A stretch of DNA of 64,000 nt from CAZUDO01 sp964618895 (GCA_964618895.1 CAZUDO010000012.1:65235-129234), one strand, 5' to 3'; shown: positions 34,501 through 42,750, counted from the first letter of the stretch. Notes: generated by a model from the letters alone, not told the origin. Made by a program: numbers and translations.

Positions 34501-37406
34501 CACGCTTCGACCCCGGCGTGCAGGATCCCGTCGCCACATACGTTCGGGGTGCAGTCGGACTTGCACCCGTCCCGGTCGGACTGGTTGCCGTCGTCGCAGC
34601 GCTCGACCCCCACCCGTAGCACACCGTCGCCGCACACGTTCGGCTGGCAGTCGGTGCGGCACCCGTCGTTGTCGTTTCCGTTGCCGTCGTCACAGGCTTC
34701 CGGGCCGCAGGGTACGCCGTCGCCGCACCGTTCGACACGGCAATCACCGGAACAGCCGTCACAGGCGGCGTGGTTGCCGTCGTCGCAGGTCTCGGCGTCT
34801 TCCACGAGGCCGTTGCCGCACCGTGGCGTGAGGACGCAGGCACTCGAGCAGCCGTCGTCATCGTCGCTGTCGCCGTCGTCGCATTGCTCGACACCGATCC
34901 GGATCGCGCCGTCGCCGCACACGTTGGCGGTGCAGTCGCGCTTGCAGCCGTCGTGGTCGTCTTGGTTCCCGTCGTCGCACTGCTCGACGCCCACCTGCAG
35001 CACGCCGTCGCCACACACGTTGCGCGTGCACCCCACCCGGCAGGAATCATCGTCGTTGGCGTTTGCGTCGTCGCATTCCTCCGGGGGACAGAGACGGCCG
35101 TCGCCGCAGCCGTCCACCTTGCAGTCGGGCGCGCAGCCGTCGCAGGCGATCGTATTGCCGTCATCGCACTGTTCGTTGCACTCCCGGACGCCGTTGCCGC
35201 ACTGCACGCTGCGCCCACATCCCCTCGTACAGCCATCGCAGTCATCGGCGTTGCCGTCGTCACAGTGCTCGACTCCGGTGCGCACGATGCGATCGCCGCA
35301 CACGCTCCACGTGCAGTCACTCTTGCACCCATCGGTGTCGTCACGGTTGCCGTCGTCACACTGCTCGGGCGCGCACGTGACCCCGTCGCCACACCCTTCG
35401 AGCTTGCAGTCGCTCGAGCAGCCGTCGCACGCCGCGCGGTTGGCGTCGTCGCATTCCTCGTTGCACTGCCGGAGCCCGTTGCCGCACCTCGCAGAGATCG
35501 CGCACGTGCTCGTGCAGCCGTCGCAGTCATTCGTGTTGCCGTCGTCGCAGATCTCCAGGTCGGGACGGGCGACGCCGTCGCCGCACACGTTCAGGGTGCA
35601 ATCGTTCTTGCACGCGTCCTGGTCGCTCCGGTTGCCATCGTCGCACTGCTCGACGCCGTGCCGTACCACGCCATCGCCGCATACGTTGCGCGTGCAATCC
35701 GGCTTACACGCGTCGGCGGGGTTCTGATCGCCGTCGTCGCAGGCCTCCGCGCCACAGCGCTCGCCGTCACCGCACGCCTCCACCGAACAGTGGGGCGAAC
35801 AGCCGTCGCAGGGGTCGGCATTGCCGTCGTCGCAGGCCTCGGTACACTCGCGGATGCCGTTTCCGCAGGTGGCGGATATACCGCAACGCGTGGAACACCC
35901 GTCGCACTCGTCGCCATTCCCGTCGTCACACTGCTCGGCACCGTGGCGTCGCTCCCCGTCGCCACAGACGTTCAGGGTGCAATCGCGCTTGCAGGAATCG
36001 TTCTGGTCGGCATTGCCGTCATCGCACTGTTCGGTGGCACACGTGATCCCGTCACCGCAGCGCTCCCACTTGCAGTCGGGAGCACAGCCATCGCAGGCCG
36101 CGTGGTTGCCGTCGTCGCAGTCCTCGTCGCAATCGAGAACACCGTTGCCGCACGCGCCACTGAACCCGCAACTGCGGGTACAGCCGTCACAGGCGTCATC
36201 GTTGCCGTCGTCGCACTGTTCGGCGCCCGCTTCGACGACGCCGTCGCCGCACACGTTGCGGGTGCAGTCGCTCTTGCAGGCGTCGCCATCGTGGCCGTTG
36301 CCGTCGTCGCACTCCTCCACGCCCGCCCGGACGACCGCATCGCCGCACACGTTGGGCGTGCAGTCGTTCTTGCAGGCGTCACCGTCGTCGCGGTTGCCGT
36401 CGTCGCAGTCTTCGTACCCGGTACGCACGGTACCGTCGCCACACGTGTTCACCTGGCAGCGGCCGGTGCACGCATCACTGTCGTCGAGGTTCCCGTCGTC
36501 GCACTGCTCGCCCGGATCGATGGTCCCGTTGCCGCACGACTCGAGCGTGAACGTGACGCCGTAGCTGTTCCGGAAGCGAAGGGCGATGAACTGCCCGTGG
36601 AAATTTGCACGGCGTCCGAAGCGGACGAGCGCGTTGGGCGCGTAGAACACCCCACGCAGCTGGGTCTTGCGCTGGAGCCGTACAGCCGTGCCGCCGATGT
36701 TCACATGCAGCGCCTGTGCCCCGAGGCCCGAGCCGACGGCTGGGCGAACCGCCGTCCGGATGTCGAGGCTCACGTTGTCGGCCACGTTCACCTCCGAGAC
36801 GCCCTGCACGAGCACACTGGCTCGGCGTCCCGTTGTGATGCTGCGCACGCAGTAGACGCCTCCCGTGAGGGTCAGCGTCGCCTTGCTGCCCACGACCACC
36901 GTCCCGTAGCTCCCCGGGCCGAGCGAGGCGCTCGCGCCGTCGGGAACGGCGACCGGCGCCGTGCCGGGCGCACACGTCGGCAGCGGGCCGAGCCCGATCA
37001 GGGGAAGCGCCCCGGCGGCCTCCGGTCCCGCGTTGCGTACGGTGCTCCGCGACAGGTTCCGGGACGAGGTGACGGTGTTCGCATACAGGTCCCACAGGCT
37101 ACTTTCCTTACCGGCACCGAGCAGGACGTCGCTCACGATCTGGCTGCCGTCGGGAAAGTACGTCCGCCGGCCCCACTTGATCGTCCCGCCTGGGTCGTTC
37201 ACGCCAATGCTGCTCGCCGCCACGCCGGGCAGGAACGTGAAGTTCTGCGCCTTGATATCCCGCAGCGCGAGCAGGACGTAACTGTTGAGCCCCCGCGACG
37301 GCTCGGCCTGGCCGACGGCCGGCAGAACCGCGAGCACGGCCGTCAGGAGCGTCGCCGCGAGCGAAGGACGGAGGCGCCGGCCTCGGTGTCGGATCAGGTC
37401 ACGCAT
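31530..37406 (-). CDS. Giant secreted cysteine-rich repeat protein (DUF4215 / myxo disulfide repeats)
   Basis: A 1958-residue protein with an N-terminal Sec signal (basic start MRDLIRHRGRRLRPS, hydrophobic LAATLLTAVLAVLPAVGQA). Residues about 40-290 form a separate domain rich in beta strands (GGVYCVRSITTGRRAS, VNVADNVSLDIR, LRGVFYAPNALVRFGRR) resembling beta-helix surface domains. Then come about 46 units of 30-32 residues with the pattern CGDG-x5-G-x-EqCDDGN-x4-DGC-x4-C, the Myxococcus disulfide/DUF4215 repeat. The last unit is degenerate (APESCEPPSS). The final 215 residues form a Ser/Gly/Ala-rich domain ending in ECRQLCECGG. The function is unknown; extracellular adhesion, surface fibre or Ca2+-binding roles are possible given the many DDGN loops. 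Strong ribosome site GAGGGG is 6 bases before ATG. Confidence 0.93.
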   Translation of the reverse strand: MRDLIRHRGRRLRPSLAATLLTAVLAVLPAVGQAEPSRGLNSYVLLALRDIKAQNFTFLPGVAASSIGVNDPGGTIKWGRRTYFPDGSQIVSDVLLGAGKESSLWDLYANTVTSSRNLSRSTVRNAGPEAAGALPLIGLGPLPTCAPGTAPVAVPDGASASLGPGSYGTVVVGSKATLTLTGGVYCVRSITTGRRASVLVQGVSEVNVADNVSLDIRTAVRPAVGSGLGAQALHVNIGGTAVRLQRKTQLRGVFYAPNALVRFGRRANFHGQFIALRFRNSYGVTFTLESCGNGTIDPGEQCDDGNLDDSDACTGRCQVNTCGDGTVRTGYEDCDDGNRDDGDACKNDCTPNVCGDAVVRAGVEECDDGNGHDGDACKSDCTRNVCGDGVVEAGAEQCDDGNDDACDGCTRSCGFSGACGNGVLDCDEDCDDGNHAACDGCAPDCKWERCGDGITCATEQCDDGNADQNDSCKRDCTLNVCGDGERRHGAEQCDDGNGDECDGCSTRCGISATCGNGIRECTEACDDGNADPCDGCSPHCSVEACGDGERCGAEACDDGDQNPADACKPDCTRNVCGDGVVRHGVEQCDDGNRSDQDACKNDCTLNVCGDGVARPDLEICDDGNTNDCDGCTSTCAISARCGNGLRQCNEECDDANRAACDGCSSDCKLEGCGDGVTCAPEQCDDGNRDDTDGCKSDCTWSVCGDRIVRTGVEHCDDGNADDCDGCTRGCGRSVQCGNGVRECNEQCDDGNTIACDGCAPDCKVDGCGDGRLCPPEECDDANANDDDSCRVGCTRNVCGDGVLQVGVEQCDDGNQDDHDGCKRDCTANVCGDGAIRIGVEQCDDGDSDDDDGCSSACVLTPRCGNGLVEDAETCDDGNHAACDGCSGDCRVERCGDGVPCGPEACDDGNGNDNDGCRTDCQPNVCGDGVLRVGVERCDDGNQSDRDGCKSDCTPNVCGDGILHAGVEACDDGNGSNNDGCKSDCTPNVCGDGIVRTGVEPCDDGNQDNHDGCKNNCTGGTCGDGVVRGATEACDDGNQDDHDGCRSDCTLARCGDGIVEAGVEACDDGDNDDCDGCTRTCTLTPQCGDGIRQCTEECDDGNHEACDACTPDCRLERCGDGVACPPEQCDDGNNDNQDGCKNNCTLGKCGDGVARGGQEQCDDGNASNADGCKNDCRVNVCGDGIPRSGVEQCDDGNTDECDGCTSACTFATTCGNGVPECNEECDDGNRTSCDGCAADCKLEHCGDGRVCAPELCDEGSSTDSHACKSNCTLNVCGDGIVRLGIEGCDDGNNVDDDGCKNECTVNVCGDAVVRTGIEECDDGNHVNTDGCKNNCTRGKCGDGVVRGGAEECDDADVDDHDACKSDCTRNVCGDGVTGPGEQCDDGNAASGDGCTTGCTVTPGCGNGIIDGDEQCDDGDRTSCDGCSTDCRLEGCGDGTVCGGEECDDGNAADDDGCRNSCRRSTCGDGVTRAGVEECDDGNHVNTDGCKNNCTLGKCGDGVVKGGEQCDDANRIDTDACKNDCTPNVCGDGIVRTGLEECDDGNANGADGCTTGCALSPQCGNGRLESGEACDDGNHGACDGCAPDCKLERCGDGRLCAPEQCDDGTANGNDKACRAGCVWNVCGDGFVRAGVEQCDDGNASSTDACKADCTSNECGDGVVRSGTEQCDDGNADNADGCTTTCALGASCGNGVTEAGEDCDDGNHRGCDGCAPDCKREGCGDGVVCAPESCEPPSSPGCARNCQLAPQVTTLCTLSQGAYGAKGGAANGSQGLVTRNPSVLPAAIGSPGSPPSVTVNNQTALSAFLPAGGTPNKLCGNAFPAPCPGDLVINTAAGVPDASGSGSKGYGAGVLAGQTLALTLSVKLSNAGATPAGLSGFVLPEGPFCTCSATGARSGPYEIAESVADEADTVADLLALANQALRGMVLDPPLTYSAVNEALDAINNAFDECRQLCECGG
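32178..36536 (-). repeat. Tandem DUF4215-type repeat array (about 46 coding units of about 95 bp)
   Basis: The coding DNA repeats at about 93-96 bp intervals across 4.36 kb. The units are not random copies: a two-unit signature (CGNG-x3-C-NEECDDGN-x4-CDGC-x2-DCK-x-E followed by xCGDG-x2-C-x2-EQCDDGN) recurs about 10 times, 3 to 7 units apart. This points to block duplication. Because stop codons are rare on the opposite strand, long antisense frames appear there by chance. Confidence 0.85.
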
Positions 37407-37659
37407 GTAATCCCCTCGTCGTGGGAGATGCCCACGGCCAAGCGAGAGGTGAGTAATGCGCGAGGAGCGTCCCCGTCAAGGAGAATCTTCCTGCGATGAC
37501 GACTTCTTAGTCCGCTACTTCAGCGCGCAAAGCAGATGCGCTATGGCAGGCATGCGATCGGGCTCGGACGCCACCCCGAGGCAGGCGGCCACGCACGACC
37601 GGGCGCATCCGTCGGCTGCGTGGACGCCGCTGCACGATCGGCGCTGGGCTTGCAACCCG

Positions 37660-38433
37660 CTAGCGCGTCTGTCCACGCCGGGCGAGTCGCATCTCGCGCG
37701 CGAGCCGTGCGAAGACGGCCGGGCCTTCTTCCGCCAACGTCGACCGCACCTGCACGGCGCGCGCTCCCTTGGCCAGGGCACGCGTCACGTCGAAACCGGA
37801 GCGCACGCCCCCGACCACGATCATCTCGAGCACCTGATCTGCGACCAGCGCCAGCTTCTCGAACTGATCGAAGTCGTTGCGCACGACGACGATGCGGACG
37901 CCGGTGTCCACGAGCTCGTGGACGAGCCACTGATGGGGCCACGGGAGACGATCCGGCAGCCGGAGGGCCACCGGCACGCTGCTCGCCGCCGCCAGACGAG
38001 TGGCCGTTTCCCGCAGCACGCCGCGCTCGTCGAACGGCGCGAGCGTCGCGTTCACGTACGCGTCGGCGAGATCCGCCTCGATCCACGCCGCGCCGGCGTC
38101 GGCGAAGGCGCGCGCGAGCATCACGTACTCGTTCGCCGTCGCCCCGGCGATGCTCGCGACCACCGGCCGCCGTCGATGCACCACCAGCTCGCGCACGAAC
38201 GGCACCAGCTTGTCGTAGCCGGGGTTGTGGAGCGTGCGATATTCCGGGTGCAGGAACGGATGCACGGTCGTACTCGCCAGCACCACGGCACCCGTTTCCG
38301 ACTCGGCCAGCCGGCGCACCTCCGAGGTCGTCGACGAGTACACGCCCGCGGCGTTCATGGCGCCGAACGGGAGGCGCACACCGGCCACCGTCGTGCCGAG
38401 GTCGAACGTGCTCGCGCCGTCGCTCATGGACAC
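37660..38433 (-). CDS. Dihydroorotate-dehydrogenase-like protein
   Basis: A 257-residue TIM-barrel flavoprotein-like sequence. GTTVAGVRLPFGAMNAAGVYS at the start and NPGYDKLVPFV resemble the class 1 dihydroorotate dehydrogenase N terminus. The NLSCPN motif expected near the active site is absent (the segment reads EADLADAYVNATLAP), and the protein is about 50 residues short. A true PyrD role is therefore doubtful; it may act on another substrate. It is downstream of the JAMM gene, overlapping it by 10 bases. Confidence 0.75.
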   Translation of the reverse strand: MSMSDGASTFDLGTTVAGVRLPFGAMNAAGVYSSTTSEVRRLAESETGAVVLASTTVHPFLHPEYRTLHNPGYDKLVPFVRELVVHRRRPVVASIAGATANEYVMLARAFADAGAAWIEADLADAYVNATLAPFDERGVLRETATRLAAASSVPVALRLPDRLPWPHQWLVHELVDTGVRIVVVRNDFDQFEKLALVADQVLEMIVVGGVRSGFDVTRALAKGARAVQVRSTLAEEGPAVFARLAREMRLARRGQTR

Positions 38434-38900
38434 ACCTCGACGGGGACCTCGATGAAATCGCGGGTGGCCTCGTGCCAGCGGAACGCGCGGGCCTCTCCGG
38501 GAGCGCGGCTGTCGGAGACCACCAGATACACGGCCTCCGGATAGGCGGGCTCGTCTCCAAACAGCGCCCGTGCCCGGTCCTCGCCCGAGAAGTACGCCCC
38601 GACGCGCGTGTGCGAATGGTAGAACACCTTGAGCCGCGCCCCCGGCGCATCGCCCTCCTCCAGGACGGCGAACAGCTCACGGGACTCGGGCGTGTAGGCG
38701 GTCTCGGCCCCGCGGGGATACGTGGCGGGGTCCTCCCGGTGGAGACGGTCCTGGATGTTCGTGAAGCGCCGGACGACGTCCCCGCCGTCACGCTCGAGCA
38801 CCGCGCCGCAGCACTCGGCCGGCTGGGTCGCGCGCGCGTGGGCGAGGATGGTGTCGAGCGCCGCGCGCTCGAGGGTCAGACGATCGGGCGTTGGGTACAT
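38424..38900 (-). CDS. JAMM/MPN+ metallopeptidase (Mec family-like)
   Basis: A 158-residue JAMM-domain protein. The zinc motif is complete: Glu in PAECCGAVLERDG, and H-S-H-T-x6-F-S-G-E-D (HSHTRVGAYFSGED) matching H-x-H-x7-S-x2-D. Bacterial Mec/QbsD-type members cut the residues after the Gly-Gly of ubiquitin-like sulfur carriers, exposing the C-terminal Gly. The ATG at 38900 is preferred (MYPTPDRLTLERAALDTIL) and overlaps the PanE-like gene by 25 bases. A MoaD ending in Gly-Gly-His at 29071 is a candidate substrate (inference). Confidence 0.92.
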   Translation of the reverse strand: MYPTPDRLTLERAALDTILAHARATQPAECCGAVLERDGGDVVRRFTNIQDRLHREDPATYPRGAETAYTPESRELFAVLEEGDAPGARLKVFYHSHTRVGAYFSGEDRARALFGDEPAYPEAVYLVVSDSRAPGEARAFRWHEATRDFIEVPVEVCP

Positions 38901-39865
38901 GATTCCTCGGGGACGCTCGGGCGATGCGCCCGCGCCCGGATCAGTCGACACAGCAACGTATTGGTCGGCACCGGAATGCCGTGCCGACCGCCACGGGCGA
39001 CGACCTCGCCGTTGATGGCGTCGATCTCCGTCGGGCGACCGCTCTCGATGTCCTGCAGCATCGACGAGCGATGGCCGGCGGTCGACGGCACCAGGCGGCC
39101 GTAGAACGCCTCCCGATAGCCGGCCGCCTCGTACCAGGCGAGCGTCACGCCGTCGGCGCGGGCGACGGCGAACGCCTCGTCGATGACACCATCCATGATG
39201 GCACGCGTGTCCGGGCTGGCGGCGAGCACGCCGTAGGGTACCCCGAGCAACGCGCCGAGCGGGTTGAGGGCCGCGCTGTAGAGGACCTTCGCCCAGAGCT
39301 CGGCGAGGAGCGTCCGGGTGGGCTCCGACGGCACCCCGGCCGCCGCCAAACGTGCCGCCCAGGCTTCGGCCTCGGCGTGCTGCCGGGGCGAGGTCGGATC
39401 CGGGCTGCCGATCAGCACCGGATCGGCGATGACCGTGACCTGCACGTGTCCCGGCGCGATCACCTCGGCGCCGAAGATGACGCGGCCACCGAGCACCCGT
39501 TCACGACCAACCGCACTGGCCGCCGCTTCGACGTTGCCCAGGCCGTTCTGCAGCGAAATCAGCACGCCTCCCGGGGCGAGCAGCGGGGCCACCGCGGTGG
39601 CGGTCGACACCGTGTCGTACGTCTTCACGGTGAGCAGGATGGCGGCGTAGGGGCCCCGGAGCTCGTGCAACGTCGTCGCGCTCGCCAGTCCGCGCACCTG
39701 GTGGTCGCCGAACAGCCCCTCGATCCGGAGGCCGTGCGCGCGGATCGCGTTCACGTGCGCCGGCCGGCCGAGCAGAGTCACCGGAAGCCCCGCGCGCGCC
39801 AGCAGCCCGCCGACCACGGAGCCGACGGCCCCCGCACCCGCGATGAGGATTGCCCCGTCGTTCAC
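38876..39865 (-). CDS. 2-Dehydropantoate 2-reductase family protein (PanE/ApbA-like)
   Basis: About 329 residues from GTG 39865. ILIAGAGAVGSVVGGLLARAG is the Rossmann motif; TVKTYDTVSTA and SLQNGLGNVE belong to the PanE fold; LLAELWAKVLYSAALNPLGALL is the helical C-terminal domain with the catalytic Lys. The family reduces ketopantoate (NADPH), but several members act on other 2-oxo acids or on opines, so the name is a family call. The gene starts an operon with JAMM and the dihydroorotate-dehydrogenase-like gene. Confidence 0.9.
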   Translation of the reverse strand: MNDGAILIAGAGAVGSVVGGLLARAGLPVTLLGRPAHVNAIRAHGLRIEGLFGDHQVRGLASATTLHELRGPYAAILLTVKTYDTVSTATAVAPLLAPGGVLISLQNGLGNVEAAASAVGRERVLGGRVIFGAEVIAPGHVQVTVIADPVLIGSPDPTSPRQHAEAEAWAARLAAAGVPSEPTRTLLAELWAKVLYSAALNPLGALLGVPYGVLAASPDTRAIMDGVIDEAFAVARADGVTLAWYEAAGYREAFYGRLVPSTAGHRSSMLQDIESGRPTEIDAINGEVVARGGRHGIPVPTNTLLCRLIRARAHRPSVPEESCTQRPIV

Positions 39866-39984
39866 GACGCGCCCAACGATACGTTGCCGCTCGCGCGCCC
39901 ACAAGCCGCATCCGCCCACCCGCGTTGACCCCCCGCCTATGGGACACGCGTGATCCAGGCGGCGCGCCTGCAGACCTTCTTCCT

Positions 39985-40098
39985 GGAGCTGGCACCGGCA
40001 TGCGCGACATCCACACCACCAGCGAGTGGCTCGCCGTGAGTGACATGGTGGCGGCGGCCGAAGTCACCCTGGCGGCGATCCAGCTGGCGGCCGGATAG
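39985..40098 (+). pseudogene. Remnant of an M20-family peptidase C terminus
   Basis: A 37-residue plus-strand segment reads GAGTGMRDIHTTSEWLAVSDM then a helix ending at TAG 40098. This strongly recalls the C-terminal end of M20 tripeptidase-T-like peptidases (GMxxHTTxEWxxxxDM). The rest of the peptidase (more than 350 residues) is missing; upstream bases are promoter-side sequence of the PanE-like gene. It also overlaps the last 35 bases of the flippase-like gene. Best read as a deletion relic. Confidence 0.5.
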
Positions 40099-41038
40099 TG
40101 TCGCGGGCGCGCGGCACGACCTCCGGGAGCTGCGCGCCGGACACGGCGAAGATGGCGCCCCCGACGAGCCCGCCGAGCAGGGTGAGCATGAACCACAGCA
40201 GGCCGACCGTGAGCGCGACCGAGTCGGCGATGCCGATGCGGGTGAGGAAGTAGAGATAGCCGCCCTCGCGGACGCCGAAGCCCCCGATGCTGACCGGAAG
40301 GGCGGTCATGACGCTGATCACGGGGTGGTAGAGCAGGCAGTAGCCGAACGGAACCGCCGCCCCCGCGGCGCGGGCGAGCACCCACTGCACGCACACCTGG
40401 CTCAGGTGGAAGGCGAGCGAGAGTACCGCCACCCGCACCAGCAGGCGCCGGTCTTGCCAGAACAGCGCCAGATCGACCTCGACGTGGCGGCGAAGACGGT
40501 TGTGGGCCGGCAACAGCCGCACCAGCCGTGGGCACATCCACCAGCCGACGAGGAGGCCGATCCCCACCACACTCACGGTTCCTGCCAGCAGCCAGGGAAG
40601 CCCGTATGACCGGAAGGCCAGTTGAGCCGCCGCGCCGAGCGCCATCAGGAGAGCAAGACCACTCGCGCGGTCGAATACGACCGAGTCGAGCGCCAGCGTC
40701 CGCCGGCCGGAGGCGCCCAGGGAGACCCCCCGGGCGAGGTCGCCGCCGATCGTACTCGGACCGAACAGGTTGACGAACATGCCGATGAAGTAGAAGCGCG
40801 CGTAGCGCAGGAACCCGCTCCCGAACCCGACCGCCCGCCCGAGGAGCGACCACTTGTAGGCGCTCAGCACCTGCCCGAGGAGGTAGATAGCAAGCGCCCC
40901 GCCGACGAGCGCGGGCCGCACGTCGGTCAGGGCGCGCATCAGATCGCCGGCGTCGACACCCGTCAGGATGTACGCCCCGATGCCGACGGTGCCCGCGACG
41001 CGCACCAGCCAGCGCGCGCGGTGCGGTAGACGAACCAC
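40064..41038 (-). CDS. Lysylphosphatidylglycerol synthase transmembrane-type (flippase-like) protein
   Basis: A 324-residue membrane protein with 7-8 hydrophobic segments of the UPF0104/LPG_synthase_TM family. VGGALAIYLLGQVLSAYKWSLLG, FFIGMFVNLFGPSTIGGDLARG-type (here FYFIGMFVNLFGPSTIGGDL) and ALPVSIGGFGVREGGYLYF are hallmarks. Members flip or modify lipids; without the C-terminal synthase domain this is probably a flippase-like transporter for lipid-linked molecules. Divergent from the FAD dehydrogenase. Confidence 0.92.
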   Translation of the reverse strand: MVRLPHRARWLVRVAGTVGIGAYILTGVDAGDLMRALTDVRPALVGGALAIYLLGQVLSAYKWSLLGRAVGFGSGFLRYARFYFIGMFVNLFGPSTIGGDLARGVSLGASGRRTLALDSVVFDRASGLALLMALGAAAQLAFRSYGLPWLLAGTVSVVGIGLLVGWWMCPRLVRLLPAHNRLRRHVEVDLALFWQDRRLLVRVAVLSLAFHLSQVCVQWVLARAAGAAVPFGYCLLYHPVISVMTALPVSIGGFGVREGGYLYFLTRIGIADSVALTVGLLWFMLTLLGGLVGGAIFAVSGAQLPEVVPRARDTIRPPAGSPPG

Positions 41039-41124
41039 CGGCCGATTCTGAATACCGAGGCGGCTTTTGCAATCGCTCGGACGGGTTGCTTGACTCCTTC
41101 CAGGTCCCGAGGCTACAGCCGCGC

Positions 41125-42522
41125 ATGGCTCGGGGCCCGTGGCATGAAGAGGTCGATCTGGTCGTCGTCGGGGCGAGCGTCGGCGGCCTGGCCGCCGCCA
41201 TTCTCGCGGCCGATCGCGGCTGCCGCACCATCGTCCTGGAGCGGAGCAAAGACCTCGGCGGGGGTGCCGTCACCGACAGCGAGCTGATCGCGGTCGCCGG
41301 GAGCCGCTTCCAGGCTACCGCGGGGGTCGCCGACAGCTCCCGCCAGCTGATCGACGACGCCCTCGCCGCCAGCCGCCATCATGCCGACCCCGCGCTGCTC
41401 GAGGCGCTGGTCGCCCAGGGCGCTGCCCTCGTCGCCTGGCTCGCGGATCGCTGCGGCTGCAAGGTGACCCTCCTGCCCTCGCCGGGGGTGAGCGGGCACA
41501 CGGTTGCGCGGCTGCACGCGCCGGGCGAACGGGGCGGCGCCGACCTGGTCGCAGACCTGTCACGGGCCGCCACCCACCACACGCGCATCGCCATCCGCAC
41601 GGGGGCCGCCGTCGAGCATCTCGTGCGCGACGACGCCGGTGCGGTGCGTGCGGTCGCGGTACGGGGTGATCGCCGTGGCGTCACCCAGAACGTCGCCGGC
41701 CGCGTGCTTCTCGCGTGTGGCGGGTTCGTCGGCAACGACGAGCTCTTCGCCAGCCATGCGGAGGCCCTCGCGGACTTGCCGGCGCGCGGGTCGGGACGTG
41801 CCCTGGGGGACGGGTTGCGCCTCGGGCTCGAGATGGGCACCCGCACGACCCACCTGGGGGCGTGTCAGGTGACGCCGTTCCTCGCCATGCCCGGCGAGCT
41901 GGTGGTCACGGCTCCGCTCGTCGCCCTCGGCGCCATCCTGGTCAACCAGGTCGGACGGCGGTTCTTCGATGAAACCGTCGAGTCCGTGCCGCTGGCACGT
42001 GCCGTGCGAGCCCAACCGGGCCGGGTGGCGTACCTGGTCTTCGACGACCGCATCGCGACGGCGGCACGCGCGATGGACCCCTTCTTCGCGCACGTCGTCC
42101 TCCCGCGCGCGGGCCGGCGGGGGGGCTCCATACCCGACCTCGCCAAGCAGTTCGAGATCAACGCCGACGCTCTGGCGCTCGTGCTCGACACCTTCAATGC
42201 CAACCTCGACCTGGGCGGCGATCCCTTCGGGCGCGAGCGTGGCGGACAGCCCCTCGAGCCCCCACTGCACGCCATCCGCGTGACGGGCACACGCCTGCGA
42301 ACGCTGGGGGGCCTCGCCGTCGATGCCGGCGCGCGTGTCCTCTCCGAGAGCGGGCAGCCGATCGCCAACCTCTACGCCACGGCCGGTGCCGCCGCGGGTC
42401 TCTCCGGCGAAGGCAGCGAGGGAACCCTGGACGGGATCGACGCTCTGGCCGCTCTGGGCCTTGGTCGTCTGGCCGCGCTCGATGTCAGCGCGGCAATCGC
42501 CGCCGCGGAAGCACCATCATAG
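41125..42522 (+). CDS. FAD-dependent dehydrogenase (fumarate-reductase/KstD-like flavoprotein)
   Basis: About 465 residues from ATG 41125 (a TTG 13 codons upstream is possible). VDLVVVGASVGGLAAAILAADRG is the FAD-binding GxGxxG motif; LERSKDLGGGAVTDSEL, ACGGFVGNDELF and NLYATAGAAAGLSGEGSEGTLDGIDALAALGLGR (in pieces) fit the flavoprotein family including 3-ketosteroid delta1-dehydrogenases and fumarate reductases. Substrate cannot be chosen from sequence alone; nearby lipid/steroid-type genes make a steroid or lipid substrate plausible. Confidence 0.88.
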   Translation: MARGPWHEEVDLVVVGASVGGLAAAILAADRGCRTIVLERSKDLGGGAVTDSELIAVAGSRFQATAGVADSSRQLIDDALAASRHHADPALLEALVAQGAALVAWLADRCGCKVTLLPSPGVSGHTVARLHAPGERGGADLVADLSRAATHHTRIAIRTGAAVEHLVRDDAGAVRAVAVRGDRRGVTQNVAGRVLLACGGFVGNDELFASHAEALADLPARGSGRALGDGLRLGLEMGTRTTHLGACQVTPFLAMPGELVVTAPLVALGAILVNQVGRRFFDETVESVPLARAVRAQPGRVAYLVFDDRIATAARAMDPFFAHVVLPRAGRRGGSIPDLAKQFEINADALALVLDTFNANLDLGGDPFGRERGGQPLEPPLHAIRVTGTRLRTLGGLAVDAGARVLSESGQPIANLYATAGAAAGLSGEGSEGTLDGIDALAALGLGRLAALDVSAAIAAAEAPS

Positions 42523-42534
42523 ACGCGTGCCTCT

Positions 42535-42744
42535 TCAGCTTCCGAGGCCGCCGGCCGGGCCGGCGCAGAGATTCACGAGCGCGAAGAAGAGCTCGTCGAG
42601 CGAGGCGTACACGTAGGGCGAGGACACCATCCACGCGTCGAAATCGTCCGCGCGTGGACTCCAGCCCCGCAGGTCGTCACCGTACACGGGGAAGACCTCG
42701 CCACCGACCCGGAGATACGTCCGCCCCTCCACCCCCATCGCCAC
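42535..42744 (-). CDS. Small hypothetical protein downstream of plsC-like gene
   Basis: A 69-residue protein (MAMGVEGRTYLRVGGEVFPVYG start). The composition is protein-like, with aromatic and Asp-rich pieces (DDFDAWMVSSPYVYASLDELFFALV), and it starts 6 bases after the acyltransferase stop. No family is recognised. A competing frame (42573-42758) is less protein-like. It lies tail-to-tail with the FAD dehydrogenase gene. Confidence 0.5.
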   Translation of the reverse strand: MAMGVEGRTYLRVGGEVFPVYGDDLRGWSPRADDFDAWMVSSPYVYASLDELFFALVNLCAGPAGGLGS

Positions 42745-42750
42745 CGCTCC

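Noticed and set aside
32178..36536. CRISPR-like regular repeats
   Set aside because: The repeats are coding, about 95 bp, without spacers and lie inside one open gene.
31747..37499. Very long plus-strand open frames opposite the repeat protein (31747-34002, 32292-34619, 34770-37499)
   Set aside because: They are antisense to CGDG/CDDGN codons, rich in Pro/Ser/His or Val/Ala, with no starts, ribosome sites or family motifs; the repeat codons simply avoid stops on that strand.
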